Translations under genes and position numbers: made by a program
Notes under the pieces: generated by a model
The model's input: the letters and a program-made list of their open reading frames with translations, nothing else
Told to the model about the DNA's origin: nothing
Database searches by the model: none
Assembly: GCA_030550395.1 (NCBI GenBank)
Contig: JAUQPL010000012.1
Location: 1 to 57,823, forward strand
Direction of reading: 5' to 3'
Length of the DNA stretch: 57,823 nt
From: Bacteroidota bacterium
GTDB lineage: Bacteria; Bacteroidota; Ignavibacteria; Kapaibacteriales; HRBIN21
Shown: positions 17,301-26,532 of the stretch, one piece after another
Position numbering within the stretch: the first letter of the stretch is position 1
Layout of the letters: the number at the start of each line of letters is the position of its first letter

Positions 17301-19300
17301 CAGGTTCCTGCTGTGCAAACGTAGGCTACGGCGTCGGACTCCAAGGGATAGTTGGCATAAGCGGGGGCAAGGCAGCGGAAGAGAGCGGTTGCTTTTTCGC
17401 TGGCAGCACCGAGCAGAATCGTGCGCGGAAGGAAATGCCGATGAACCACTGTCCGGAGTTCGTGAAAGCGGGGTGTCGGTTGGGGGCTCAGGAGACATAC
17501 TTCGGTTACAGGACCCAAGGCCATATCGTATGCAACAAGCCAGGAGGTAAACGCCATAGGGGCATGCCGGAGGGTTTCTGGGAGGGAGGTGAAGGCTTCT
17601 TCCGCCCAAGTTTGCCAGAGCGTATCCCCAGTCATGCGGCTGAGGCGGAGGAAGCAGGAGCAGGCTACAGCGGAGGCGGCCGGGATAGCACCATCGGTGT
17701 CATCTCGGTAACGCAAGGGGAGCTCCGTTTCCTCTGGAGCAGTCAAGCAGAAGCCACCGCGGCTATCGTCCCAAAAGCGACTTCGGAGCTGGTGAGCAAT
17801 GGAGAGAGCTACCTCTAAAAGCGCGGGTTCCATCGCCGTAGTATAAAGCTCCAGAAGTCCCCAGAGCAGGAAAGCGTAATCGTTCAGCATTCCCGGGATT
17901 GCCCATTCTCCGTCGGCATAGCGGTGGAAGAGATGACCATGGTTCCGCCACTGGTCTAAAAAGCGCGTCGCCAGGCGCTGAGCAGAGATAAGAAAGGATT
18001 CCTCTCCGAGGCTACGGGCGGCAACGGAGAGGGCTACGAGCATAAGCCCGTTCCAGTCGGTGAGCACTTTCTCATCCCGTTGGGGAGGGACACGGCGCTG
18101 CCTATAGGCCAGCAGCTTCGTGCGGATTGCTGTCCAGTGCTGTTGGAGTTCAAGGGGGTCCATCCCAAAATGCTCCCCAAGTACATCCCAAGGTGCGGTT
18201 TGGAAGAGATGGTTGTGAATGCGACCGGGAATATTGCCCTGAGGTTCAACTCCGAAAGCGAAGCGGAGGAAGTCGTGCTCTGGCGGGGAGAGAAGCTGGC
18301 GGAGTTCAGCGTCAGTCCAAAGATAAAAAGCCCCCTCTTCCCCGGCGCTGTCGGCATCTTCGGAGGTATAGAAGGTACCCTCAGGGCTGAAAAGCTCTCG
18401 CTGGCAGTACTGGAAGATCTCCCGGACGGTTTGTGCCCAGAGAGGGTTGCGCTGAATCTGGAACGCTTCTGCATAGGCAAGCATCAGCAGTGCTTGATCG
18501 GAGAGCATTTTTTCAAAGTGTGGGATACGCCAGCGCTCATCTGTTGCGTAGCGGTGGAAACCGAAGCCAATGTGGTCGTAGATCCCACCCAAGCGCATAG
18601 AGAGTAGCGTATGGTCGACCATCCTCAGGGCTTGGGGGTCACCCGTGCGGTACCACCAGCGGAGGAGGAACAGAAGCTGAGGAACCATCGGGAACTTGGG
18701 GGCATTGCCGAAGCCACCGTGCTGAGGATCCCACTGGCGATAGAGTTGTTCGTAGGCGTGTTTGAGGAGCTCTTCCGAGGTAATGTTGGCGGCGGGTTGT
18801 CGGTGGTGGCGGAGGAAGTTCACAACGCGTTGAGCATAGGCGAGCAGATCTTCACGTTGGCTGTGCCAGAGCTGGGCAATTTCTCGGAGGAGTGTCATAA
18901 GCCCCGGATGGCCGAAGCGGTCTGTTTTCGGGAAGTATGTGCCCGCAAAGAACGGTAGCTTCTCAGGGGTCATAATGATGGTGAGTGGCCAACCTCCGTG
19001 TCCGGTCATGGCTTGGCAGACGTCCATGTAGAAGGTGTCGATATCTGGGCGCTCCTCGCGATCAACTTTGACGCAGATGAAGTGCTCATTCAGGAGGCGG
19101 GCCACTTCAGGGTCGGAGAAGGATTCCCGTTCCATCACATGGCACCAATGGCAGGCGGAGTAGCCAATGGAGAGGAATATGGGTTTATCCTCCTGCCGGG
19201 CGCGCTGAAAGGCTTCTGCTGTCCATGGGTACCAATCAACGGGGTTGTCGGCGTGTTGGCGGAGGTAGAGACTCTTTTCGTTTGCCAGTCGGTTAGGCAT
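17210..19300 (-). CDS. DUF255/YyaL-type thioredoxin-domain protein (SPATA20 family)
   Basis: The 696-residue protein begins [25 protein letters not shown], the signature start of the family. A thioredoxin-like domain follows with [14 protein letters not shown], then [12 protein letters not shown] and [11 protein letters not shown]. The large C-terminal part is an (alpha/alpha)6-barrel-like region with [10 protein letters not shown]. Biochemical function is not established; glycoside-related and redox roles have been proposed. The ATG at 19300 fits family length; the 51 upstream codons are not conserved. It overlaps the end of the upstream DinB-like gene by eight bases, so the pair is coupled. 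Confidence 0.93.
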   Translation of the reverse strand: MPNRLANEKSLYLRQHADNPVDWYPWTAEAFQRARQEDKPIFLSIGYSACHWCHVMERESFSDPEVARLLNEHFICVKVDREERPDIDTFYMDVCQAMTGHGGWPLTIIMTPEKLPFFAGTYFPKTDRFGHPGLMTLLREIAQLWHSQREDLLAYAQRVVNFLRHHRQPAANITSEELLKHAYEQLYRQWDPQHGGFGNAPKFPMVPQLLFLLRWWYRTGDPQALRMVDHTLLSMRLGGIYDHIGFGFHRYATDERWRIPHFEKMLSDQALLMLAYAEAFQIQRNPLWAQTVREIFQYCQRELFSPEGTFYTSEDADSAGEEGAFYLWTDAELRQLLSPPEHDFLRFAFGVEPQGNIPGRIHNHLFQTAPWDVLGEHFGMDPLELQQHWTAIRTKLLAYRQRRVPPQRDEKVLTDWNGLMLVALSVAARSLGEESFLISAQRLATRFLDQWRNHGHLFHRYADGEWAIPGMLNDYAFLLWGLLELYTTAMEPALLEVALSIAHQLRSRFWDDSRGGFCLTAPEETELPLRYRDDTDGAIPAASAVACSCFLRLSRMTGDTLWQTWAEEAFTSLPETLRHAPMAFTSWLVAYDMALGPVTEVCLLSPQPTPRFHELRTVVHRHFLPRTILLGAASEKATALFRCLAPAYANYPLESDAVAYVCTAGTCYPPVRTPTALIELLPIRSATEETPSSETS

Positions 19301-19823
19301 CTTCTGGACTTCGTTGCTGGGCTTGCCAGAGACGTAAGAGGACGATGAGTTGGCCGGCGTGGTAGGCAGCATGCTCGGCAATGTGGTGGAGGATAGTGGA
19401 ACGGCGCACGGGGATTCGCCGTCGTCCGACATAACGCTGCCGATAGAGAGCATCGCGTGCCAACCATTGGAGGCGTTCCTGGATGCTGCTGAAGACCGTG
19501 TCTAAATCCCGCAGGAGCTCTTCTTTGCTCATCCTCGGGGGAGTCCAGTCGTGAGCGGCTTCGGCAGCTAACTCTTCGTAGTTGGGGTTGCGGGAGAAGG
19601 CATATGTTGCTAAGCGCTCGCTGGAATGGATAATGTGGTAGAGACGAGCCCCAATGGAGGGGACTCCTGGTGCTGGTTCCCACCAGAGAGCTTCCTCGGG
19701 CACAGCCTCTGTATGCTCGTGTAGCCAGTGCCGGGCTTGCTCCAGGCTCTTGACAAGGTCCAGCAGGTGGTATTCCATCAGGTCGGCGGGCGCTTCTTCC
19801 TCAGGGCGAAGCCACGGTTCCAT
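19293..19823 (-). CDS. DinB-like four-helix protein
   Basis: The 176-residue product has the DinB/YfiT-like pattern of metal-site histidines spread over a helical bundle: YHIIHSSE in the second helix and [18 protein letters not shown] near the end. This family often works as metal-dependent thiol-linked transferases, including bacillithiol transferases. That is interesting because bshA is present in this window, but substrate and thiol are unproven here. The start ATG 19823 is favoured over the upstream codons to 19997. The gene is followed by, and overlaps, the DUF255 gene. Confidence 0.82.
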   Translation of the reverse strand: MEPWLRPEEEAPADLMEYHLLDLVKSLEQARHWLHEHTEAVPEEALWWEPAPGVPSIGARLYHIIHSSERLATYAFSRNPNYEELAAEAAHDWTPPRMSKEELLRDLDTVFSSIQERLQWLARDALYRQRYVGRRRIPVRRSTILHHIAEHAAYHAGQLIVLLRLWQAQQRSPEDA

Positions 19824-19948
19824 GGGGTTTTCCCGTTGAAGGCGACTTGCTCCCTTCGGTGAAGACGCTGGGCGCAGACCGATATTTGCTGTGCTTGCAC
19901 GTAGTGTCGTCGATTTCGTAATTTGCCTTTGTATAAGGCAGCTGAGCC

Positions 19949-20713
19949 ATGCATAAGCGGCAGGAAGGATGGTGGAGTCCGCACGTGCAGAGACCAATGC
20001 CGATTGCTATTTATGGGCATTTCGGGTTCCCCATTCTCCTTTTCCCCACGGCAATGGCGGATTTCCTGGAGTACGAACGCTTCGGACTCATTGAGTCCCT
20101 ACGCCCGTGGATTGAGCAGGGGGTCTGCAAAGTGTACACGATCAACAGTGTCAACGCAGACAGTTGGCTCAATCCGCACATCCCACCTCGAGAGCGTATT
20201 GTGCGCCATATTGCGTACAACCGCTATGTGACAGAAGAGGTCATCCCCTTTATCCACGCAGATTGTCGTGGGCATATCCTGGTTCTGACAGCCGGGGCAT
20301 CCCTGGGGGCATTTCATGCAGCAAACCTGTTTTTCCAGCGTCCCGATCTTTTTGCAGGGACGATTGCCCTAAGTGGAGTCTACGACCTGCAGGCATACAG
20401 TGGAGGCTATTTTGACGAAGACTGCTACTTTAACTCTCCAGTGCATTACCTGGCAAATCTCAACGATGGCTATTGGCTTCCTCTCCTGCGACGACGCCAG
20501 TGGATTTTCTTAGCTTGTGGACAAGGTCCATACGAGCGTCCGGAGGCAACCCTGCAGCTTTCCAGTATCCTGACAGCGAAGGGGATTCCGCACGTTGCAG
20601 ACGTGTGGGGAGCAGAATATGCCCACGATTGGCCTACTTGGCGGGTGATGATGCCGCACTACGTAGAGCGGGTTCGCCAGATGGGTGGAGTACCCGTGGA
20701 GTATTGCTGCTGA
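19949..20713 (+). CDS. Alpha/beta-hydrolase esterase (esterase D-like)
   Basis: The 254-residue protein starts with WWSPHVQRPMPIAIYGHFG followed by PILLFPTAMADFLEYE, a pattern seen in small esterase D-like hydrolases. The nucleophile elbow is GASLGAFHAAN, with serine as probable nucleophile. FFLACGQGP-like and YAHDWPTW regions supply the acid and the histidine (H in HDWPTW). No signal peptide is seen, so it is likely cytoplasmic. AAGG lies a few bases upstream of ATG 19949. The natural substrate is unknown. The divergent neighbour is the DinB-like gene, 125 bases away. Confidence 0.85.
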   Translation: MHKRQEGWWSPHVQRPMPIAIYGHFGFPILLFPTAMADFLEYERFGLIESLRPWIEQGVCKVYTINSVNADSWLNPHIPPRERIVRHIAYNRYVTEEVIPFIHADCRGHILVLTAGASLGAFHAANLFFQRPDLFAGTIALSGVYDLQAYSGGYFDEDCYFNSPVHYLANLNDGYWLPLLRRRQWIFLACGQGPYERPEATLQLSSILTAKGIPHVADVWGAEYAHDWPTWRVMMPHYVERVRQMGGVPVEYCC

Positions 20714-20761
20714 AAAGCCATAATTTCGTGACGGCAGTGTTGAACGCTGGTGGGAGAAGAG

Positions 20762-23263
20762 GTGAAGCCGCGCTCTACGTCTGCGCAGCAAGCGGAGAAG
20801 TCATGGCTGAGTCGGCTATTGCCAGAACGGTACCACGACCTTGCACTCTGTCTTCTTCTCTGGGCAGCGGTGTGGATATTCTTAGCGCCGGCAGTCTTTG
20901 GAGACGGAGTCTTTGCCGCTCCAGATAACCTTGCCTCGTGGAGTTTCCGGCCTTACCTGGAAGCGGCGCGTCGTGAGGGGACTTTCCCACAGTGGATCCC
21001 CTACATCTTCAGCGGGATGCCTTCGTTTGCCTCGTTACTGGTGACGGGGACCCGCTGGTGGGATATTTTGATGCAATTGACTGTTGGACTGACCCAGTTT
21101 GTCGGGGATCTGCTGCGGAGTGATGCGGCGCGGGTGTCGTGTTTTTACATCGGGTACGCTATTGGGATGTACTGGCTATTGCGTGCCCGAGCTTATCAGC
21201 GTTTGGTGGCTTTCTGGGGGGCACTGGCAGCGGTGTTTTCCACCTTCGTTATTACGTGGATTCTAATCGGGCACAACACGAAACCGTGGGCGTTGATGAC
21301 GTTGCCCTACGGCTTGCTCTTGCTGGAACGGCTTCGGGAACGCTTTTCCTTGTTGTGGGCAGCGCTGCTGGTGGTGGTTCTCCACGTCATGCTGCTTTCA
21401 TCGCATCTGCAGATGATTTTCTACTTGGGGCTCGTGTACGTTCTATACATGGTAAGCCAGCTTGTGCTTCGGATAGTGCGGAGGGAGAATATCCTCGGTG
21501 TTGTGCGCGCAGGGGGGGTGCTACTTGCTGCCGGAGCGGTGGCGTTTGCGCTTTCGGCGGACCGATATCTAAGCACGCTGGAGTACTCTTCGTACTCGAC
21601 ACGTGGCAGTTTGCCTATCCATTTGGATTCTGCTCAGCGGGCAAAGGCGGCTGAAGGAGGATTGGACTACGAATACGCTACCAATTGGTCCTTTAGCCCT
21701 CAGGAGATGATAACATTTCTGGTGCCCAATTTTTTCGGCTTCGGTAAGCTGGAGTATCAGGGTCCGCTGAGTAACAACCGCCCAGTGAAGATCCACACGT
21801 ACTGGGGGCAGATGCCTTTTACCGATGCGGCAAACTATATGGGGATTGCTGTGCTTATTCTGGCGTTTTTGGGGGCGTGGTGTCTGCGGAGGGATCCGCT
21901 GGGGATTGCACTAGGAGTGAGTGCGATTATAGGATTACTGCTTTCCTTTGGCAAGAACTTCCCGCTGTTGTTTGACCTGTTCTTCTACCATGTGCCCTTC
22001 TTCAACAAGTTCCGGGCGCCGAGCATGGCGTTAGTGCTCCTGCAATTTGCTGTACCTGTCTTGGCAGCAGCAGGGCTTTCTGCGGTTCTTCAGTGGCGCC
22101 AGCGTCCAGAGGGAATAACTCGGGTATTCTTCCGATGGGCATTCGGTGGGCTTGGGATATGGCTGCTGATTGGGGTTTTCGTATGGGCTTTCCTGGAGCA
22201 GAGCTACCTTGAGGCGGTTGCCAAGAGTGCAACGGGCAAGCAGCTTCCACCGGCCATCCACGCTTTTATCTGGCAGGAGATGGTCAGCGATTGGTTCGTT
22301 ACCGCTTTTCTTGGTCTAATGACGCTGGCGGTGCTGTGGTGGTATGTACGGGGGCGCTTATCGTTGGATACATTCGGAGTGCTTCTGGTGGGGCTTCTCC
22401 TATGGGACCTATGGCGGGTGGGGTCCCGTCCAATGGAGGTTGAAAAGCGGCACCCTGAAGATAGTATCTTCCGGGCTACGGATGTGGTGGAGTTCCTTCG
22501 GCAGCAGCGAGGGTTGTTCCGGATTGCTGATTTCGCCAGCCAAGTACCGAATGCGAGTGCGTATTGGTTTTTGGAGAATGTCCACGGCTACCATGCTGCC
22601 AAGTTGCGGGTGTACCAGGACCTGTTGGATGTGGCTGGAAATGGTGGGGGGAGCCTTATCCTGAATCCCTTTCTGTGGAATCTGCTCAACGTTCGCTACG
22701 TTATAACCCCACAGCCGTTGCAGAGCGCAGCGTTGACATTAGTGTTGCGGTCGCAGCAGACGGGAGCGTATGTCTACGAGAATCCGGCGTATCTGCCTCG
22801 GGCATTCTTCGTCGATAGTGTGGTTGTCCTTCCCCCATTGCAAATTCTCTACCGGTTGCAGCGTGGCGACTTCGAGCCCCGGCGGGTAGCCTTCGTAGAG
22901 GCACCATTGCCGGAAGCGATCGAGCCTCCAAGGGAGGGCGCCTCGGCTCAAGTGCTTGTTCACAAGAATGAGTACATTAAGCTGCAAGTGGAAGCGACGG
23001 GACGTAACTTCCTCTTCCTAAGCGAAGTTGTGTATCCGCCGGCGTGGCATGCGAGCATAGATGGTAAACCAGTTCCGATTTTCAAGACCAACTATGCTTT
23101 CCGAGGTATCATTGTGCCGCCAGGGAAACATACGGTGGAGTTGCGGTATAGTTCTGGCGCCTTTGAGCGGGGACGGCAGATAAGTCTGGGGCTCAACCTG
23201 GTAGTTCTTTTCCTCCTCGGGGCTGGTGCATTGTTGGAGTGGCGGCGGAAACGCAAGGTATAA
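20762..23263 (+). CDS. YfhO-like multi-pass membrane protein
   Basis: The protein of about 833 residues has a long polytopic region with roughly a dozen membrane segments through about residue 555, then a soluble C-terminal part and a final anchor ending EWRRKRKV. The early PAVFGDGVFAAPDN and the later ENVHGYHAAKLRVYQDLL and LNVRYVIT match the YfhO family. Those are GT-C-like membrane proteins linked in Firmicutes to glycosylation of lipoteichoic acid. In this group the role is unknown, but surface glycan modification is plausible. GTG 20762 has GGAG five bases upstream; GTG 20750 is possible too. Confidence 0.86.
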   Translation: MKPRSTSAQQAEKSWLSRLLPERYHDLALCLLLWAAVWIFLAPAVFGDGVFAAPDNLASWSFRPYLEAARREGTFPQWIPYIFSGMPSFASLLVTGTRWWDILMQLTVGLTQFVGDLLRSDAARVSCFYIGYAIGMYWLLRARAYQRLVAFWGALAAVFSTFVITWILIGHNTKPWALMTLPYGLLLLERLRERFSLLWAALLVVVLHVMLLSSHLQMIFYLGLVYVLYMVSQLVLRIVRRENILGVVRAGGVLLAAGAVAFALSADRYLSTLEYSSYSTRGSLPIHLDSAQRAKAAEGGLDYEYATNWSFSPQEMITFLVPNFFGFGKLEYQGPLSNNRPVKIHTYWGQMPFTDAANYMGIAVLILAFLGAWCLRRDPLGIALGVSAIIGLLLSFGKNFPLLFDLFFYHVPFFNKFRAPSMALVLLQFAVPVLAAAGLSAVLQWRQRPEGITRVFFRWAFGGLGIWLLIGVFVWAFLEQSYLEAVAKSATGKQLPPAIHAFIWQEMVSDWFVTAFLGLMTLAVLWWYVRGRLSLDTFGVLLVGLLLWDLWRVGSRPMEVEKRHPEDSIFRATDVVEFLRQQRGLFRIADFASQVPNASAYWFLENVHGYHAAKLRVYQDLLDVAGNGGGSLILNPFLWNLLNVRYVITPQPLQSAALTLVLRSQQTGAYVYENPAYLPRAFFVDSVVVLPPLQILYRLQRGDFEPRRVAFVEAPLPEAIEPPREGASAQVLVHKNEYIKLQVEATGRNFLFLSEVVYPPAWHASIDGKPVPIFKTNYAFRGIIVPPGKHTVELRYSSGAFERGRQISLGLNLVVLFLLGAGALLEWRRKRKV

Positions 23264-23313
23264 GGGAGCCTGTACCGTATCTGATAGCCCGACGGGGGTA
23301 TTCGTTCGTCTTT

Positions 23314-23943
23314 ATGCAAGCGCGTCCTGTGTCAAGTGGATTGATGGAAAGTGCACAGCTCATAGCCTGGTGTCGGCAAGAGGCTCAGCGGCGTGGGTGG
23401 GTTGAGTTCCCGGTGGACTACTTGGAGCAGATAACCGCGGAGCAAGCGCGACAGATTGTAGCAGCACTGCGGCGGGATACCCTCATGCGGCTGCCCGAGT
23501 GGGAAATCGCCTTCTTTGAGTGGCTTCGCGAAGTGGACCCACCCGTCTGGCACGATCTGTGGGGTGACAGTAGCCAGCAGCCCTATATCGTTGGTATCTC
23601 CTTTCTGCTGCCCCTTCTCCAGGACCGGTTGCGGGGTTTCCCGATCTGTGATTTAGTGAGTGTCAGCAACTATTATTTCACCCCGGCTCACATCACACCC
23701 AATGAGGGGGTCGCTCTCCTGGAAGCTATCCATACGGCAGGCCGGGAGGGAAAACCATTGACGTTGGCGCAGGAATTCCTCTTGGAAGTAAGCAGGGGCG
23801 CTATTGACATTTGGCATTTTGCTTACTACCGCCAGGTGGATGTTGCTGCTGTCAAGGAAGCCGTTGCCGACCTTGTCCAGGCACAGGCGTTGCTCCATTT
23901 CCGTTCAGCAGAGGAGCTGGCTGAGTACGTGACGCTGGAATAG
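23314..23943 (+). CDS. Conserved-looking cytoplasmic protein, unknown
   Basis: Neither ATG 23314 nor ATG 23344 has a good ribosome site; the frame is open back to 23239. The 209-residue product is mostly helical with no membrane segment or signal peptide. Features include repeated acidic/aromatic stretches (LPEWEIAFFEWLREVDPPVW) and a hydrophobic middle IVGISFLLPLLQDRL. I do not recognise a family. It follows the YfhO-like gene closely and its stop is one base from the convergent outer-membrane gene. Coding looks real because it fills the space at typical composition. Confidence 0.6.
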   Translation: MQARPVSSGLMESAQLIAWCRQEAQRRGWVEFPVDYLEQITAEQARQIVAALRRDTLMRLPEWEIAFFEWLREVDPPVWHDLWGDSSQQPYIVGISFLLPLLQDRLRGFPICDLVSVSNYYFTPAHITPNEGVALLEAIHTAGREGKPLTLAQEFLLEVSRGAIDIWHFAYYRQVDVAAVKEAVADLVQAQALLHFRSAEELAEYVTLE

Positions 23944-23944
23944 G

Positions 23945-25516
23945 CTACGGTGCTGCGACCTGTGGCTTCCCGAGAGGCTGGGGAAGTCGGTAGCGGTGCA
24001 ATGTCTTGGGAAGGTCGCTGAGTTCTATCCGCAGCGTAGGGAGAACACGGTGGAGGGTGAAGGAATATCCCACCTCTGCTCGGATGCCCCATTGTAGGAG
24101 GTGTTTTCTCCCAATGTGCATCCGGATACCGGCTCCGACGACATTTTGGAAGCGGGCATGGGTCAGGCGGATGCCTTGGTTCCATATGGTACCGACATGG
24201 TGGAAGAGCGAGAGTGTCCAATCGGCTTCTCTCTCGAAGGCCTTTCCACGCCAGCGAAGCTCGGTGCGCAGTTCCATGCGGTTGTCGGCGGCAGGGCTGG
24301 GAAAGGGAGCAGGGAAACCGGAGAGGAAGTCTAAGCGTTCGGCTCGGTATGCAGGCCAGTTCCAGACGTTGCAATGGTAGCCTTCCCAGAAGAGCAAAAG
24401 AGGGGTTGCAGGGAAAGCAAGCCAGCCGGAAAGGGAGGTTTCCAAGGCGGTGTAGCGAGGTATTCGTTGAACGAAAGCGTTACCGGCGGCGATGCGTCCG
24501 GAGAGGAGTAGCCATTCTTTCCCGAGCGATTGCTCTAACTCGCCGCCAATGTAGCTGAGGCGTTCACCTGTCGGTCCTATGGGGAACCCAATGCCGAGGG
24601 TCACGGCACCCCAGGCACCAGTGACGACGGCACAACTTTCTGCTGCAACGTAAGGGGATGGCACGCTGTGGGGACGCTGCGCCAATGAGCCGATACCGAA
24701 GAGGAGGAGAGCAGTGTCGTCAAATGCTTGGCGATAACCGGGATCGGTAGAGGCGGGTTGCGCTATTGCAGCGATGGTAATGAAAAGCTGATCCTGTTGC
24801 TGTGTCCCCCAGCGGAACCATGCTGTGAGATGGTGAGAGTGGCGTCGGTATGGAGGGAAGTCTTGGCCACGAAAGTCCCACGAGGTTCCCTGCTCCCTGC
24901 CCCATTGGGCTCCCCATCCCCAGGGGAAGGTCGGATGGGAGAGAGGGGAGGAGAGCCGAAGAGTATAAGTCCGGCGGTAGCGGTGGAGATGGGCGTTAGC
25001 ATTGAGCTCTATGCTTTTGGCCAAGGGCAGAAACAAATCGGCATCGGCATCCCACCGCAGAGAGAGTTCCCATCGGTAGCGGAGGCGAAGGAGCAGACGC
25101 TCCCCCATCCCCCAGATGTGAGACAATTGGAGGGCAAGACCCCCGTTTCCGACGTTGGCGCCGACGGTTACCTCGGGCATGAGAGCATGGAGGCACCGTG
25201 GGGTGACAATCCAGCGGAGCTCAACGATGTTGTCCCCGAGGGTGTCTATGCGGTAAGCAACGGAGGCGAAAGCCGCGCTACTCTGCAAACGGAGCCAATC
25301 ACGCTGGATCGCCGCCGCGGTCATGGTATCGCCTTCGGCAAGGGTGAGAAAAGTTCCCATCAACTCTGGGCTCACCGTGCTTGGGAGGCAATGGCATAAA
25401 AAGCCCCATGGTGGAGGAGAAGGTGGCTGGTACTCCACCGTCAAAAGCCCGATAGAGGGTTGCCCGTATGCGAACAGCAAAGAGAGCAGACAGCCGAGCA
25501 CATAGCGCCCCTTCAT
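23945..25516 (-). CDS. Outer-membrane beta-barrel protein, Omp85-like with one POTRA-like domain
   Basis: The 523-residue protein has a signal peptide (MKGRYVLGCLLSLLFAYG). A short region about 60-110 has the POTRA pattern (AAAIQRDWLRLQSSAAFASV, then DNIVELRWIVTP). The remaining ~400 residues alternate polar and hydrophobic residues with many aromatic strand ends, typical of a 16-stranded barrel. It lacks the clear RGY lid motif, so it is a divergent member, perhaps a surface-antigen D15-like protein. Its ATG overlaps the obg stop by four bases, placing it last in a leftward operon. Substrate is unknown. Confidence 0.7.
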   Translation of the reverse strand: MKGRYVLGCLLSLLFAYGQPSIGLLTVEYQPPSPPPWGFLCHCLPSTVSPELMGTFLTLAEGDTMTAAAIQRDWLRLQSSAAFASVAYRIDTLGDNIVELRWIVTPRCLHALMPEVTVGANVGNGGLALQLSHIWGMGERLLLRLRYRWELSLRWDADADLFLPLAKSIELNANAHLHRYRRTYTLRLSSPLSHPTFPWGWGAQWGREQGTSWDFRGQDFPPYRRHSHHLTAWFRWGTQQQDQLFITIAAIAQPASTDPGYRQAFDDTALLLFGIGSLAQRPHSVPSPYVAAESCAVVTGAWGAVTLGIGFPIGPTGERLSYIGGELEQSLGKEWLLLSGRIAAGNAFVQRIPRYTALETSLSGWLAFPATPLLLFWEGYHCNVWNWPAYRAERLDFLSGFPAPFPSPAADNRMELRTELRWRGKAFEREADWTLSLFHHVGTIWNQGIRLTHARFQNVVGAGIRMHIGRKHLLQWGIRAEVGYSFTLHRVLPTLRIELSDLPKTLHRYRLPQPLGKPQVAAP

Positions 25517-26532
25517 GGAAGGGAGGCTGAATTCGTTACGGCATACTGCTTTTGCTGGAGAGCTTCCCAGATGCGGGAGAGGAGTTCCGGAATGCCTTCC
25601 CGTGTGATGGCGCTGATGAGCAGAGGCTGATGTCCCTCAATGCGAAGCTGTTCGGCACGGTGTCGCTGCTCTGGCGTGAGAAGGTCAGCTTTGCTCAAGC
25701 ATACAATCCGGGTCTTGGTAAGGAGGTCTGGGTTGTAGCGTTTCAGCTCTTCCAAAAGGATCGCATAGTCTCGTTCCGGGTTCTCGGCGATGGACTCCAC
25801 CAGGAAGACCAATACGCTTGTGCGCTCAATGTGGCGCAGAAAGTGATGCCCCAGTCCGCGTCCTTGGTGAGCACCTTCAATGAGACCTGGGATATCTGCT
25901 ACGACAAAGTGCTGTCCTGCGCCGAGCCGGACCATTCCCAACACAGGGGAAAGCGTCGTGAAAGGGTAATCTGCAATCTTCGGACGAGCGGCGGAGATAG
26001 TGGCAAGGAGTGTGGATTTGCCCACGTTCGGAAAACCGACAAGACCGGCATCGGCCAATAGCTTTAGCTCTAGTTCCAGGAGGCGCTCTTCGCCGGGTTC
26101 TCCGGGCTCGGCAATCCGCGGAGCCCGATTCGTTGGGGTAGCGAAGGCAGCATTACCGCGTCCGCCGCGCCCGCCGCGGGCAACGACTAAGCGCTGTCCT
26201 GCTTGGGACAAATCTCCCAGGAGCTCTCCCGTAAGGGCATCGCGGACGAGTGTGCCACACGGCACACGGAGTATAAGGTCTTCCCCGCTACGCCCCGTCC
26301 GATTCCCGCCTTCACCGGGATGTCCGTTTTCAGCAATGTAGGTGTGCTGGTACCGGTAGTCCAGCAGTGTCCGCAAGTGTGGGTCGGCTATCAGGATGAC
26401 GTCTCCTCCTTTACCCCCGGTACCACCGTCGGGACCGCCTTTGGGCACGTACTTCTCCCGTCGGAAGCTGACAATACCCCGTCCGCCGTTGCCAGCTTTA
26501 ACTCGGATGGTAGCCGTGTCAATGAAGTGCAT
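25513..26532 (-). CDS. obg: GTPase Obg (CgtA), 50S ribosome assembly
   Basis: The 339-residue protein has the glycine-rich Obg fold (AGNGGRGIVSFRREKY, PDGGTGGKGGD), then the GTPase domain with GFPNVGKST (166-173), DIPGLIEGAH (from 213) and LSKAD. It lacks the variable C-terminal OCT domain, as many orthologues do. Obg acts in large-subunit assembly and stress/growth control. ATG 26532 is chosen by homology; the gene overlaps the end of the upstream unknown gene by 14 bases and the start of the barrel gene by four. Confidence 0.96.
   Translation of the reverse strand: MHFIDTATIRVKAGNGGRGIVSFRREKYVPKGGPDGGTGGKGGDVILIADPHLRTLLDYRYQHTYIAENGHPGEGGNRTGRSGEDLILRVPCGTLVRDALTGELLGDLSQAGQRLVVARGGRGGRGNAAFATPTNRAPRIAEPGEPGEERLLELELKLLADAGLVGFPNVGKSTLLATISAARPKIADYPFTTLSPVLGMVRLGAGQHFVVADIPGLIEGAHQGRGLGHHFLRHIERTSVLVFLVESIAENPERDYAILLEELKRYNPDLLTKTRIVCLSKADLLTPEQRHRAEQLRIEGHQPLLISAITREGIPELLSRIWEALQQKQYAVTNSASLP

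Noticed and set aside
23239-23313. Start of the unknown gene at 23239
   Set aside because: It would overlap the YfhO-like gene by 25 bases and has no ribosome site; downstream ATGs at 23314 or 23344 are more economical.
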